Positions 48,816 through 57,618 of a stretch of 64,000 nt of DNA are shown piece by piece. The position numbers and the translations under genes are program-made. The notes under the pieces were generated by a model that ran no database searches, was not told the origin of the DNA, and saw only the letters and a program-made list of their open reading frames with translations. Every line of letters starts with the position of its first letter. The first letter of the stretch is position 1. Source of the DNA: an uncultured Eggerthellaceae bacterium (GTDB taxonomy: Bacteria; Actinomycetota; Coriobacteriia; Coriobacteriales; Eggerthellaceae); assembly GCA_910588985.1 (NCBI GenBank), contig CAJURO010000005.1, forward strand, positions 1 to 64,000, written 5' to 3'.

Positions 48816-49625
48816 TCATACGGCTTGGGCTATGCTGCCCCCAAGGAATGAGACGACCTCCATAATGCGCATGAAGAAGTTCTCGCGGCTCAAGTCCCCT
48901 CGATAGAGCTCATTGAAGATCTGCCCATCTCGCAAGAAGATGACCCTATTCGAGAACGAGGCCGCAAAAGCATCATGCGTGACCATCACGATGGTCGCAC
49001 CCAGATCAGCATTGAGCATCTCGAATGCCTCGAGAAGCATATTGGCCGAAAGGGAGTCCAGCGCACCTGTTGGCTCGTCAGCCAAGATGAGCTTAGGATC
49101 CGAAACAATGGCGCGCGCTGCCGCCACTCGCTGCTTCTGGCCTCCTGACATCTGGTTGGGGAACTTCTTCAGCACATCGGCGACTCCGAGTTTGTTCGCG
49201 ATGGCCTTCACCTGCGCGTTGATCGTTGCTGGGTTTGCCTTCTTGATCGTAAGCGCAAGGGCGATGTTCTCATATGCGTTGAGCGTATCCAACAGATTGA
49301 AATCTTGGAATACGAAGCCGAGGCTGTCACGTCTAAAACGCGCAAGCGCCTTGCGGCTCATAAGGGACATGTCCTCGCCATCGATCACGATCCTGCCACT
49401 TGTTGGCTTATCGATCGTCGAGATGCAGTTAAGGAGCGTGGTCTTTCCCGAACCCGATTGGCCCATGACTGAAACATATTCGCCCTTTGCCACCTCGAAC
49501 GACACGCCCCGAAGCGCCTGCGTCACCACGCCACGAGAGCCGAACACCTTCTCTACGCCCTCGACGCTGAGAGCGCAACGCTCGCTTGATGCCCCGATGT
49601 TGGGAGTTACGGTCATCGCGCTCAT
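48816..49625 (-). CDS. Bce/MacB-type ABC transporter ATPase
   Basis: ATPase of 269 residues of the antimicrobial-peptide resistance (BceA) type. Walker A is GQSGSGKTT (55-63), Q-loop LGFVFQDFNLLDTLNAYEN, signature MSGGQKQR, Walker [14 protein letters not shown]-loop VTHDAFAASFSNR. The BceA-specific tail (LYRGDLSRENFF) is present. In BceAB systems the permease gene follows at once, but here only about 100 bases and then tig follow, so its permease is missing or elsewhere. Start: ATG at 49625 after AAAGGA, overlapping the stop of a 34-codon membrane-peptide gene. A BceRS-like pair lies just upstream. Confidence 0.9.
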   Translation of the reverse strand: MSAMTVTPNIGASSERCALSVEGVEKVFGSRGVVTQALRGVSFEVAKGEYVSVMGQSGSGKTTLLNCISTIDKPTSGRIVIDGEDMSLMSRKALARFRRDSLGFVFQDFNLLDTLNAYENIALALTIKKANPATINAQVKAIANKLGVADVLKKFPNQMSGGQKQRVAAARAIVSDPKLILADEPTGALDSLSANMLLEAFEMLNADLGATIVMVTHDAFAASFSNRVIFLRDGQIFNELYRGDLSRENFFMRIMEVVSFLGGSIAQAV

Positions 49626-49726
49626 TTCATGATCCTTTTCTCGAGCTTTGGCAAGAATGCGACGCAGAGGACTCCCAAGCATACAACGCTTGCGATCGAG
49701 CCCAAGATCTTTCCACATGTTCTCAT
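49622..49726 (-). CDS. Predicted 34-residue single-pass membrane peptide
   Basis: A very short frame: ATG at 49726, AGAGG eight bases upstream, stop TGA overlapping the ATG of the ATPase gene (ATGA). The product has a short basic head (MRTCGK), a hydrophobic stretch of about 20 residues with two Cys, and a charged end (PKLEKRIMK). The coupled overlap and clear membrane profile make it likely to be translated. It may anchor or regulate the ATPase, or be a remnant of a lost permease. No family is recognised. Confidence 0.5.
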   Translation of the reverse strand: MRTCGKILGSIASVVCLGVLCVAFLPKLEKRIMK

Positions 49727-49747
49727 CTGTCGAACCTCTTTCATTTT

Positions 49748-49794
49748 GGATGATCAGGTCTCCTCTATCCTAGAGCGCTGACCTGTCATCATCC
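49748..49794 (-). other. Long intercistronic stem-loop after the kinase gene
   Basis: Arms GGATGAT-CAGGTC and GACCTG-(TC)-ATCATCC pair over 13 bp with a two-base bulge and a 19-base loop. It lies between the histidine kinase stop and the membrane-peptide start. No T-run follows, so processing or partial termination is more likely than full termination. Confidence 0.5.
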
Positions 49795-49805
49795 ATAGAT
49801 AAGGC

Positions 49806-50858
49806 TTACGCTTGCCTTACGCTTTTGTCATGAACGGACCGACGAGCAAGATCCTGCGGAAACTCGAACGAGACCGTCGTGCCAACACCTTCCTCGCTCG
49901 TGAGGGAAACCCCGATACCGCAGCGATCGCACATGAGCGCAACAAGATAGAGGCCCATTCCTGTTGACTTGCCATAGGCGCGTCCATTCTCCCCCACGTA
50001 GGAGCGCTCGAAGACAGATGGCATGTCATGCGCCGGTATGCCTTCGCCATCATCAGCAACCGCAAGGACCACCGAGTGCGCTTTCTCCGTCCAAGATGCG
50101 CTCATATGCACATGTTGGGCACCGTATTGGGCAGAATTGAGCAGCACTTGCCCCAGCATGAAAACAAGCCACTGCTTGTCTGTCTGAGCTGTTAATGCTT
50201 CATCGATATCAAAAGAGACGCTCACGCCCCTCTGTATCAGAAAACGAGCATGCGTGCGCACGGCCTCACGAGCCGCCGAAGCAAGCTCAGTAGCACGGAT
50301 CTGATAGTCAAATGTCGTAGAAGTCGCACGTGCGTAGAAAAGCGCATTCGCAACTTCCCGCTCCATCCTCTCGAGCTCAGGGAGGATCTCGGAAGCGTCG
50401 GGGATGCGCGCTGCAATGAGCGAAGCAGCGGCTATAGGCGCTTTCACCTCATGAACCCACAACTCGATATAGCGTCGATAGTCATCACATTCAGCACGCA
50501 TTTGCCCAAGCTCGGCATTATAGGCGCAAGAGAGCGCGCCGATGACACCCGATGCAATGCGCGCATCCGCGAATGTCGGCTCAGGCATCATCTCGTTTAT
50601 GTGAGCAGCATGGCTCATAGCCTGAAGCGCATCTGAGACCGCCTCCCAATACCTCAAACGACGCAGATAATCATGTATCAGAGCAACAGCGCAGGCAAGC
50701 ACGAACGTGCCCTCGATCACAAGAACGCCAGATGCACTCAGGCCAAAGCACACAAGAATGAGAGAGGTAAGCGCAACGCTCAATACGATAAGGAAGAAGG
50801 CAAGAACATGATCATGAAGATAGCCCTTCAAAGTGAAGCCAGGTATCTTCGGTCTCAT
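49806..50858 (-). CDS. Intramembrane-sensing histidine kinase (BceS-like)
   Basis: Sensor kinase of 350 residues. Two membrane helices (about 17-39 and 43-61) are joined by only a few residues, so it has no real extracellular sensor and probably reads the state of a transporter. The dimerisation domain carries phospho-acceptor His136 in WVHEVKAPIA. The ATPase has the N box (LNSAQYGA), DDGEGIP and GKSTGMGLYL. Its ATG overlaps the regulator stop (ATGA). Partner regulator upstream; neighbouring ABC transporters are the expected signal source and target. Confidence 0.92.
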   Translation of the reverse strand: MRPKIPGFTLKGYLHDHVLAFFLIVLSVALTSLILVCFGLSASGVLVIEGTFVLACAVALIHDYLRRLRYWEAVSDALQAMSHAAHINEMMPEPTFADARIASGVIGALSCAYNAELGQMRAECDDYRRYIELWVHEVKAPIAAASLIAARIPDASEILPELERMEREVANALFYARATSTTFDYQIRATELASAAREAVRTHARFLIQRGVSVSFDIDEALTAQTDKQWLVFMLGQVLLNSAQYGAQHVHMSASWTEKAHSVVLAVADDGEGIPAHDMPSVFERSYVGENGRAYGKSTGMGLYLVALMCDRCGIGVSLTSEEGVGTTVSFEFPQDLARRSVHDKSVRQA

Positions 50859-51523
50859 AGATAATACCCCTGACCACGCTTCGTTTTAAGAAAGTCATCA
50901 TCCACGCCAAGCGAGCTCAAGGTCTTGCGAAGACGATTGATATTGACTGTAAGCGTGTTGTCATCGATGAACTCGTCCGATTCCCAAAGCTCGAGCATCA
51001 TGTCCTGACGTGAGACAACCTTGCCAGGAGTGCGCATCAAGATCGAGAGGATCTTGAATTCATTACGGGTAAGCTCCGCGCTCTTCTGGGCAAAACGCAC
51101 GGTCATCGCATTCATATCAAGGCAAAGGCCAAGGTATTCCCTCTGTGCAGGCAAGCTCGAAGCGTTCGCACGTCTCAGCACCGAAGAGAGGCGTGCAAGC
51201 AGAACATGTGGCTTGTAAGGCTTCGTAAGGAAGTCGTCAGCGCCAAGCCCCAATGCCATCACTTCGGAAAAGTCATCTGCGCATGAGGTGAGCACGAGGA
51301 TGGGGACGGAAGAAGACCGCCTGATGGTCTGGCAAATCGCATGCCCATCAGCTCCTGGCAGCATAAGATCCAAGATCACGCAATCTGGGCGCAATGAGGC
51401 GACTTCAGCTGCGACATCATCGAAATGGTCGCATATGGTCACCTCAAAGTCTTGCAATACAAGCAAATGGGCAAGCTCATCCGCCAACACCTCATCGTCT
51501 TCAACGATATAGATCAACGGCAT
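50855..51523 (-). CDS. OmpR-family response regulator (BceR-like)
   Basis: DNA-binding regulator of 222 residues. The receiver domain has acidic pocket EDD (8-10), phospho-acceptor Asp52 (ILDLMLPGADG) and Lys in LTKPY. The C-terminal winged helix (ELTRNEFKILSILMRTPGKVVSRQ) ends TKRGQGYYL. It lies between an ABC transporter and its kinase, the standard order for cell-envelope stress systems. A likely target is the palindrome at 55550-55564 in front of the permease gene. Confidence 0.93.
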   Translation of the reverse strand: MPLIYIVEDDEVLADELAHLLVLQDFEVTICDHFDDVAAEVASLRPDCVILDLMLPGADGHAICQTIRRSSSVPILVLTSCADDFSEVMALGLGADDFLTKPYKPHVLLARLSSVLRRANASSLPAQREYLGLCLDMNAMTVRFAQKSAELTRNEFKILSILMRTPGKVVSRQDMMLELWESDEFIDDNTLTVNINRLRKTLSSLGVDDDFLKTKRGQGYYL

Positions 51524-51550
51524 AGACCCGCTCCTTTGCAGATGCTCTTC

Positions 51551-52252
51551 TCACCATTCAAGGGTTTCAGCCGAGACGGGATGCTCGTTGATCTCGACAC
51601 GCGCAACGCAGCCCTCACGCACATGGATGATACGATCGGCAATTGCCTCGAATGCCTGGTTATGCGTGATAACCATAACGCATTTGCCTGTTCGCGCGCA
51701 GGTATCTTGCAAAAGCGTAAGGATGGCCTTTCCCGTCTTGTAATCAAGCGCACCTGTTGGCTCATCGCAAAGAAGAAGCTTCGGATTCTTCGCAAGGGCA
51801 CGCGCAATGGCAACACGCTGCTGTTCGCCACCTGAGAGCTGTCCCGGAAAGTTCTCAAGCCTCTTGCCGAGCCCCACCGCTTCGAGGGTCTGAGCAGCAT
51901 CAAGCGGGTCACGACAGATCTGGGAGGCAAGCTCGACGTTCTCAAGGGCATTAAGGTTCTGTATGAGGTTGTAGAATTGGAACACGAATCCGATATCATA
52001 GCGACGATAGAGCGTGACATCGCGTGGGGAGAGCGCGCTCACATCTGTTCCGTCGAGCATGATCGTGCCGCTTGTGACCGTATCCATGCCTCCGATCATG
52101 TTCAGCAGGGTTGTCTTGCCTGATCCAGAAGGCCCCACGACCACGACGAACTCCCCCGCTTCGACCGTGAAGCTCATATGATCCAAAGCAAGAACCTCGA
52201 CCTCGCCCATTTGGTAGACCTTGCTCACATCCTTGACTTCAAGAAACGCCAT
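51551..52252 (-). CDS. MacB-type ABC transporter ATPase
   Basis: ATPase of 233 residues for the FtsX-type permease encoded nine bases upstream. Walker [10 protein letters not shown], signature [15 protein letters not shown], Walker [14 protein letters not shown]-loop VITHN. A short C-terminal extension follows. Members of this family use ATP for mechanical signalling or export through a stalk-like permease and do not import. Same strand and tight spacing as the regulator gene. Confidence 0.93.
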   Translation of the reverse strand: MAFLEVKDVSKVYQMGEVEVLALDHMSFTVEAGEFVVVVGPSGSGKTTLLNMIGGMDTVTSGTIMLDGTDVSALSPRDVTLYRRYDIGFVFQFYNLIQNLNALENVELASQICRDPLDAAQTLEAVGLGKRLENFPGQLSGGEQQRVAIARALAKNPKLLLCDEPTGALDYKTGKAILTLLQDTCARTGKCVMVITHNQAFEAIADRIIHVREGCVARVEINEHPVSAETLEW

Positions 52253-52261
52253 GCGAGTCTC

Positions 52262-55200
52262 CTATTCGTTAGATTTCAAGCTTGAAACCATATCGACCTG
52301 TTTGAGCTTCCCGCGCATGCTGATCGCCACGATGATCGTGAAAAGCATAGTGAGCAGGAATGAGTATACGAAGCTTGGCCAATGGATGTCTCGGCCGAAC
52401 ATGACCGCATCAACCTCAGCGGTGGTCACGACGAAGTTCTCAAGGAAGACGCCGAACACGAGCCCAAGCACGGCTCCCAAACATGCGAGGATAAGAATCT
52501 CGCGGAAGATATACTGATCGATCTCCTTCGCGGTGAACCCGAGCACCTTAAGCGTTGCTATCTCGCGCCGCCGTTCAGTGATGTTGATGTTCGTCAAGTT
52601 ATAGAGCACGATGAAAGCGAGCAGCGCTGCTGCAACGATGAGCACGACAACGACCATGTTCACCGAACGCAGCGCTGTCTTGTACATATCGATCGTCTCG
52701 TCATTGAACGAGACCGTCTTCACCGCATCGATCTCCCGCAGGTTCTGCGCAAAGAGGTCGCGCTCATCATCAGGGGCGTCAAGCTGTATGAAGAGATCGT
52801 CATAGCGAGGCGAGGCGTGGAATACTCTCTCATACAGAGCAGCATCGATGAACACGTCATGGCCAATGTAGTTCTCAATCACACCGCTCACGGGAAGACG
52901 GTATACCTCGTTGGTGGCATTGCCCATGTCGTCCTGCATCGCAAGCGCGATCTCGTCGCCCTCGTGGATACCATAGCGCGTGGAGATCTTCTCGGTGATG
53001 AGGGCACCATCTGATGTCAGCGCAACGGGAGCATGGCCGATACGCTCGCGGAAGAGCCAGACATGGCTAAAGGACTCTGGATCCTCAGGAACGATAAGCT
53101 CGACCGACAGGTCACCCTCAGAGCCTTGAGCTACCATCGGCTTCTCATAAGCTGCAGCTACATCAACGACCTTGTCATTATCCCTGATAGCCTGTTCGAC
53201 GTCCTCCACCTCGCCTTCATCCGCATCTTCTTCGCAGACGACTATCATGTTGTAATCGATAAGCTCCCCATAATGCTTGTCGATGATATCGTTGATGGAA
53301 TCTTGAAGCCCGAAGCCCGTGAGCAGAAGCGCAGTGCAGCCAGCGATGCCTATGATGGTCATGAACAAGCGCTTCTTGTATCTGAAGATGTTCCGACAGG
53401 TCACCTTCCAAAGGAAGGACAGGCGCGTCCAGATCGGCCGTATGCGCTCGAACAGTATCTTCTTGCCCGCTTTGGGCGTCTTCGGTTGCATGAGCGCTGC
53501 CGGGCTTTCCCGCAACGTTGAGAGAGCAGCGCCCACGGTCGCGAAAAGCGTGATCCCCACACCAAGCGCAGTCGCCAACAACGCGATGGGCCAGTCAAGC
53601 GCAAGAGACGAGATCGGCACGATATAGACAATGGAATAGGCGATCATGATGATGAATGGCAATGTGAAGGAAAGCAGCGCGATGCCGACGATCGAACCCA
53701 GCAGAGATGCCGAACCAGCATAGATGAGATACTTGGAGATGATGCGCAAACGCGCATATCCAAGCGCTTTATAGGTACCGATCTGTATGCGCTCTTCATC
53801 GACCATGCGCGTCATCGTCGTCAAAGCGACCAATGCCGCAACCAGGAAGAACACGAAAGGAAACACCATGGCGATGTTATCCACTCTTCCAGCATCCATG
53901 TCGAAGCTCTCAGCACCGTAGTTCTTCGTTCGGTCCATGATGAGCCACTCAGGCATTTCGACCGCATCAATATCGGCTTGCGCCTGATCTATCTTCGCTT
54001 GAGCGTCTGCGATCTCGGATTCCGCGCGCGTTCTCTCGCTCTCGTATTCGGCACGTCCGCCCTCGTATTCACGCTCGCCCGAAGCAAGCTGCTCGCGACC
54101 ATGTGCAAGCTCTGCTGCGGCTTGATCGAGCTTACGTGCAGCATCTGCCATCTGAGCATCCGCATCCGCGCGGCGTGCCTCAAGCTCAGATTCAGCCGCA
54201 TCGATCGCACACACGCCCTCTTCATAACGACTGATGCCAGCATCATAGGCTGTCTGCCCCTCGATAAGCGAGGAAAGCAGGGCTATATTCTCTTCAAGAG
54301 CACGGCGTTCTTCCTCAGGAGCGGTTGAAGGGAGGGCCGCAAGCTGCTGCTTGAGATGAGCGAGCACCGCAGGGGCAGTTGCTGGCGTGGCAAGAGGCGC
54401 GATCTGCGACCACGCAGCCTCAAGGCGAGCTCCTTGCTCGTCAAGCTCAGCTTTTCCCGCAACAAGCTTGCCTCGTTCTGCTTCTATGCGAGCAGATGCA
54501 TCTGCAAGCTGCTGCTCGGCATCCGCGCGCTGGGATGCAAGCTCGGCTCTTCCGCTTTCATATGAACGCTCACCATCAGCGATCCTCTTTTGGCTTGAGG
54601 CTATCTCGGCCGCCGCCACATCGAGCTTTATGCGAGCCTCGTCAAGCTTGGCGTATGCGTCATCCCGCTCTTTCTCGAACTCTTCGCGCGCCTCGTCAAG
54701 CTCCCCCTGCGCCTCGTTCTTGATCGTTCGCAATCGCGCTTGCTCTTGGACTGCTTCGATGCTCGCGATCTCATCCATCACTTCGTCGATACGCGCTTGA
54801 TAGGCCTCGCTTCCAGAAAGAAGGTCCTTGGCTCCACGCACCGTGATGAATGCCTCTGTGATGGGAAAGTCGGGCTTGAAGTCGGATTGGGGAACGAACA
54901 TGAATTGCTGGATGAGACCAGATCCGAGCGTTGTCGAACCCATAGAGGTCGAGGAGGCATAGTATGACGAATGCGCAAGGCCGACAACGGTGTATTCTTT
55001 CTCTTGAAGCGTATCATCAAGCCCTGTCGAGCACTCTGCGACAACAAGGGTATCTCCAAGAGAGAGCGGCTTGTTCATGATGCGATCGACCGAAAGGATG
55101 CACTCATCATCAGCAGTAGGCCATCTTCCCCCTTCAAGGACCAGCTGGTTGATCTGGGCACTCTCATCCCATCCATCAAGTGCATACCCATCTTGTTGAT

Positions 55201-55546
55201 CAGCGCATGAATAAGGAAGCGAATGCACGCGCATCGCATAGGGCTCATCGTCGATCTCGGCGACCACGTCTGTCTCATAGGCCGCCATCACATCAGCAAC
55301 ACCATCGAGGTTTCTGAGTTCCTCTATATCAGCCTCATCAAGACCCATCGTTGAGACCACGCGAATGTCCATGAGATTCGTCTCGTCATAGAAGGCATCA
55401 GCGGCAAGGCGCATGTCAGGCGCCGCCATGCGAATGCCTGCATAGAATCCCACTCCGAGCGCAACGATGGCGAACACCGCGATGAATCGACCCATCGAAT
55501 GCGTGATGGAGCGAAATACGTCCTTATTGAAAGCAGACTTTGCCAT
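52262..55546 (-). CDS. Giant FtsX/MacB-type ABC permease with coiled-coil ectodomain
   Basis: Membrane subunit of 1094 residues. After an N-terminal membrane helix (about 20-40) comes a MacB-like periplasmic domain. A coiled coil of about 280 residues follows (roughly 260-545), rich in Ala, Glu, Arg and Gln with heptad spacing. Then come a first FtsX domain with three helices, a second helix plus ectodomain and a second FtsX domain ending LKQVDMVSSLKSNE. The family is widespread in gut Gram-positives and is linked to antimicrobial-peptide resistance or envelope remodelling; the substrate is unknown. It starts the transporter-regulator-kinase cluster. The promoter -10 ends only ten bases before the ATG. 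Confidence 0.9.
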   Translation of the reverse strand: MAKSAFNKDVFRSITHSMGRFIAVFAIVALGVGFYAGIRMAAPDMRLAADAFYDETNLMDIRVVSTMGLDEADIEELRNLDGVADVMAAYETDVVAEIDDEPYAMRVHSLPYSCADQQDGYALDGWDESAQINQLVLEGGRWPTADDECILSVDRIMNKPLSLGDTLVVAECSTGLDDTLQEKEYTVVGLAHSSYYASSTSMGSTTLGSGLIQQFMFVPQSDFKPDFPITEAFITVRGAKDLLSGSEAYQARIDEVMDEIASIEAVQEQARLRTIKNEAQGELDEAREEFEKERDDAYAKLDEARIKLDVAAAEIASSQKRIADGERSYESGRAELASQRADAEQQLADASARIEAERGKLVAGKAELDEQGARLEAAWSQIAPLATPATAPAVLAHLKQQLAALPSTAPEEERRALEENIALLSSLIEGQTAYDAGISRYEEGVCAIDAAESELEARRADADAQMADAARKLDQAAAELAHGREQLASGEREYEGGRAEYESERTRAESEIADAQAKIDQAQADIDAVEMPEWLIMDRTKNYGAESFDMDAGRVDNIAMVFPFVFFLVAALVALTTMTRMVDEERIQIGTYKALGYARLRIISKYLIYAGSASLLGSIVGIALLSFTLPFIIMIAYSIVYIVPISSLALDWPIALLATALGVGITLFATVGAALSTLRESPAALMQPKTPKAGKKILFERIRPIWTRLSFLWKVTCRNIFRYKKRLFMTIIGIAGCTALLLTGFGLQDSINDIIDKHYGELIDYNMIVVCEEDADEGEVEDVEQAIRDNDKVVDVAAAYEKPMVAQGSEGDLSVELIVPEDPESFSHVWLFRERIGHAPVALTSDGALITEKISTRYGIHEGDEIALAMQDDMGNATNEVYRLPVSGVIENYIGHDVFIDAALYERVFHASPRYDDLFIQLDAPDDERDLFAQNLREIDAVKTVSFNDETIDMYKTALRSVNMVVVVLIVAAALLAFIVLYNLTNINITERRREIATLKVLGFTAKEIDQYIFREILILACLGAVLGLVFGVFLENFVVTTAEVDAVMFGRDIHWPSFVYSFLLTMLFTIIVAISMRGKLKQVDMVSSLKSNE

Positions 55547-55549
55547 ACC

Positions 55550-55584
55550 TTCTATAGTATAGAAATCTCAAGTCGCAATTCCAA
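55550..55584 (-). promoter_or_regulatory. Promoter and overlapping palindrome of the giant permease gene
   Basis: On the minus strand TTGGAA (55579-55584), a 17-base spacer and TATACT (55556-55561). A perfect palindrome TTCTATAGTATAGAA (55550-55564) covers the -10 box and the predicted start site, a classic repressor position. The ATG lies nine bases after the -10, so the leader would be only about three bases. Confidence 0.65.
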
Positions 55585-55641
55585 TTATTGAAGCCAATAT
55601 AAATCAACTATTTATTGCTGACCTAGGACCCCATTGAAGCA

Positions 55642-55674
55642 AAAAACGGACCTGCATATTATCACAGGCCCGTT
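55642..55674 (-). terminator. Terminator after rplW
   Basis: A 9-bp stem (ACGGACCTG with CAGGCCCGT, one G-T pair in RNA), a 10-base loop and six T on the minus strand. It closes the rpsL-to-rplW transcript, confirming that rplB is not in that operon. Confidence 0.9.
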
Positions 55675-55701
55675 TGCACAATAAAAGGATAGATACTTTG
55701 A

Positions 55702-55989
55702 TTACGATCCGAAGATCTCGATCGTATCGCCATCCTTAAGCGTTACCATCGCCTTCTTCCAAGTGCGGGTAAGCCCCTTCTTGTAGCGCAGGCGCTTCGG
55801 CTTCGGCTTAACATTCAGGGTATTCACCTTAGTTACCGAAACACCGAAGATCGCTTCAATAGCATTGCGGATCTCGATCTTATTCGAATCCTTTGCCACC
55901 TCAAAGGTGTACACATTCTCCTCCATCACGTCATAGCTATGCTCAGTGACGATCGGGCGGATGATGATCTCACGGGGGTCGCGTTGCAT
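55702..55989 (-). CDS. rplW: 50S ribosomal protein L23
   Basis: Tunnel-exit protein of 95 residues that docks trigger factor and SRP (IIIRPIVTEHSYDVMEENVYTFEV, GVSVTKVNTLNVKPKPKR). Start: ATG at 55989 overlapping the rplD stop (TAATG), GAGGTG upstream. Last gene of the S10 half; a terminator follows where rplB would be expected. Confidence 0.97.
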   Translation of the reverse strand: MQRDPREIIIRPIVTEHSYDVMEENVYTFEVAKDSNKIEIRNAIEAIFGVSVTKVNTLNVKPKPKRLRYKKGLTRTWKKAMVTLKDGDTIEIFGS

Positions 55990-56615
55990 TATGCCAACAC
56001 CTCCTCGATGCGCTTCAAGCAAGACTCGGAAATAACAAGCCTCTTGTTGTTGAGCAGGTCATAGGTATTGATTGCGCTCACAGGCAATACTTCAACTCGA
56101 GGGATGTTGCGGAATGAGAGGAACGCATTCACATCGTAGGTGCCAATGATGAGCGTTGTGCGCATGCCTTCGATACCAAGCGCACGCATTATCTCAACTG
56201 CCTGCTTTGTAGAAGGCTTCTCGAAATCCATGTCCTTTACGATGATCAGCTCACCATCAGCGAGTTTCGCAGAAAGCGCAGAACGCATAGCGAGCTTGAC
56301 TTCCTTGTTGTTCACCTTCTGAAGGTAGAGGCGGCTGTGAGGTCCGAAGACGACACCGCCACCGCGCCAATGAGGTGCGCGGATCGTGCCCTGGCGTGCA
56401 CGACCAGTGCCCTTTTGACGCCATGGCTTCTTGCCACCACCACGAACCATTCCACGTGTCTTGGTATTCGCGGTACCCTGACGCAATTCAGCTTCTTGTG
56501 CTCTCACGGTGCGATGCATGACATGCATATTGGGCTCGATGCCGAAGACAGCATCGACAAGCTCGGCTTTGCCAGAAGCCTTGCCCTTCGCATCCTTGAT
56601 CTCTAATGTTGCCAT
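55989..56615 (-). CDS. rplD: 50S ribosomal protein L4
   Basis: Large-subunit protein of 208 residues that lines the exit tunnel. The extended loop (TRGMVRGGGKKPWRQKGTGRARQG) is intact. In E. coli L4 represses the S10 operon; no matching leader exists in front of rpsJ here because fusA is only 36 bases upstream. Confidence 0.97.
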   Translation of the reverse strand: MATLEIKDAKGKASGKAELVDAVFGIEPNMHVMHRTVRAQEAELRQGTANTKTRGMVRGGGKKPWRQKGTGRARQGTIRAPHWRGGGVVFGPHSRLYLQKVNNKEVKLAMRSALSAKLADGELIIVKDMDFEKPSTKQAVEIMRALGIEGMRTTLIIGTYDVNAFLSFRNIPRVEVLPVSAINTYDLLNNKRLVISESCLKRIEEVLA

Positions 56616-56629
56616 AGTCTACTCGCTCC

Positions 56630-57256
56630 TTAATTCTTCGCAGCGCGAATGCGAACGATGCCGTTCACGCCGCCTGGAACCGCACCTTTGATGAGGATAA
56701 GGTTCTGATCCTCATCGATACGGACGACCTTGAGGTTCTTCACAGTTACCGTATCGCATCCCATATGCCCAGGAAGACGAACGCCTTTGAACACACGAGA
56801 AGGGGTTGCACACTGGCCAACTGAACCAGGCGCGCGATGGAAGTGAGCACCATGGCCACCTGGGCCGCCGCCGAAGCCGTAACGCTTCATAACACCAGCG
56901 AACCCCTTGCCCTTCGAGGTGCCCGTAACATCAACCGTGGCGATGTCAGCGAATGCGGCAACCGTGTGGGCGTCACCAACGTTGTTCTCAGAGGCGTTCT
57001 CGACACGTACTTCACGAAGATAGCGCTTAGGCTCTACGCCCTGCTTGTCAAAATAGCCCTTCATCGGCTTGTTGACCTTCTTCGGCTTGATCGCACCAAA
57101 GCCAAGCTGAACAGCCTCATAGCCATCCTTGTCAGCCGTCTTCACAGCGCAGATGATGTTAGGCTCTGCCTGGATGACGGTGACGGGAACGACCGTGTCG
57201 TCCTCAGCGAAGACCTGCGTCATGCCGATCTTCTTTCCGTAGATTGAATCGATCAT
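56630..57256 (-). CDS. rplC: 50S ribosomal protein L3
   Basis: Large-subunit protein of 208 residues ([66 protein letters not shown]). GGGAGGG precedes the ATG. Confidence 0.98.
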   Translation of the reverse strand: MIDSIYGKKIGMTQVFAEDDTVVPVTVIQAEPNIICAVKTADKDGYEAVQLGFGAIKPKKVNKPMKGYFDKQGVEPKRYLREVRVENASENNVGDAHTVAAFADIATVDVTGTSKGKGFAGVMKRYGFGGGPGGHGAHFHRAPGSVGQCATPSRVFKGVRLPGHMGCDTVTVKNLKVVRIDEDQNLILIKGAVPGGVNGIVRIRAAKN

Positions 57257-57273
57257 CTTAAACTCTTCCCTCC

Positions 57274-57582
57274 CTACAGCTTAATCTCGATGTCCACACC
57301 TGCAGGAAGGTCGAGACGCATGAGCGAATCAACGGTATTAGGTGTAGGTTCGATAATGTCAATGAGACGTTTATGCGTGCGCATCTCGAACTGCTCACGA
57401 GAATCCTTGTCCACATGTGGGGAGCGGATAACGCAATACATGTTGCGCTCAGTGGGCAGCGGGATCGGGCCAGAGATCTTGGCGCCGGTCTTTTGGGCTG
57501 TATCCACGATCAGCTTCGTCGATTGATCGACGATCTTATGATCATAGCCCTTAAGGCGAATACGAATCTTTTGATTAGCCAC
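57274..57582 (-). CDS. rpsJ: 30S ribosomal protein S10
   Basis: Small-subunit and antitermination (NusE) protein, 102 residues. The start is GTG at 57582 ([17 protein letters not shown]), seven bases after GGAGGT. The gene follows fusA with 36 bases between; tuf, normally here, is absent. Confidence 0.97.
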   Translation of the reverse strand: MANQKIRIRLKGYDHKIVDQSTKLIVDTAQKTGAKISGPIPLPTERNMYCVIRSPHVDKDSREQFEMRTHKRLIDIIEPTPNTVDSLMRLDLPAGVDIEIKL

Positions 57583-57618
57583 TTGATCTACCTCCAATGT
57601 AAGCCGAACGCGCTTCTC

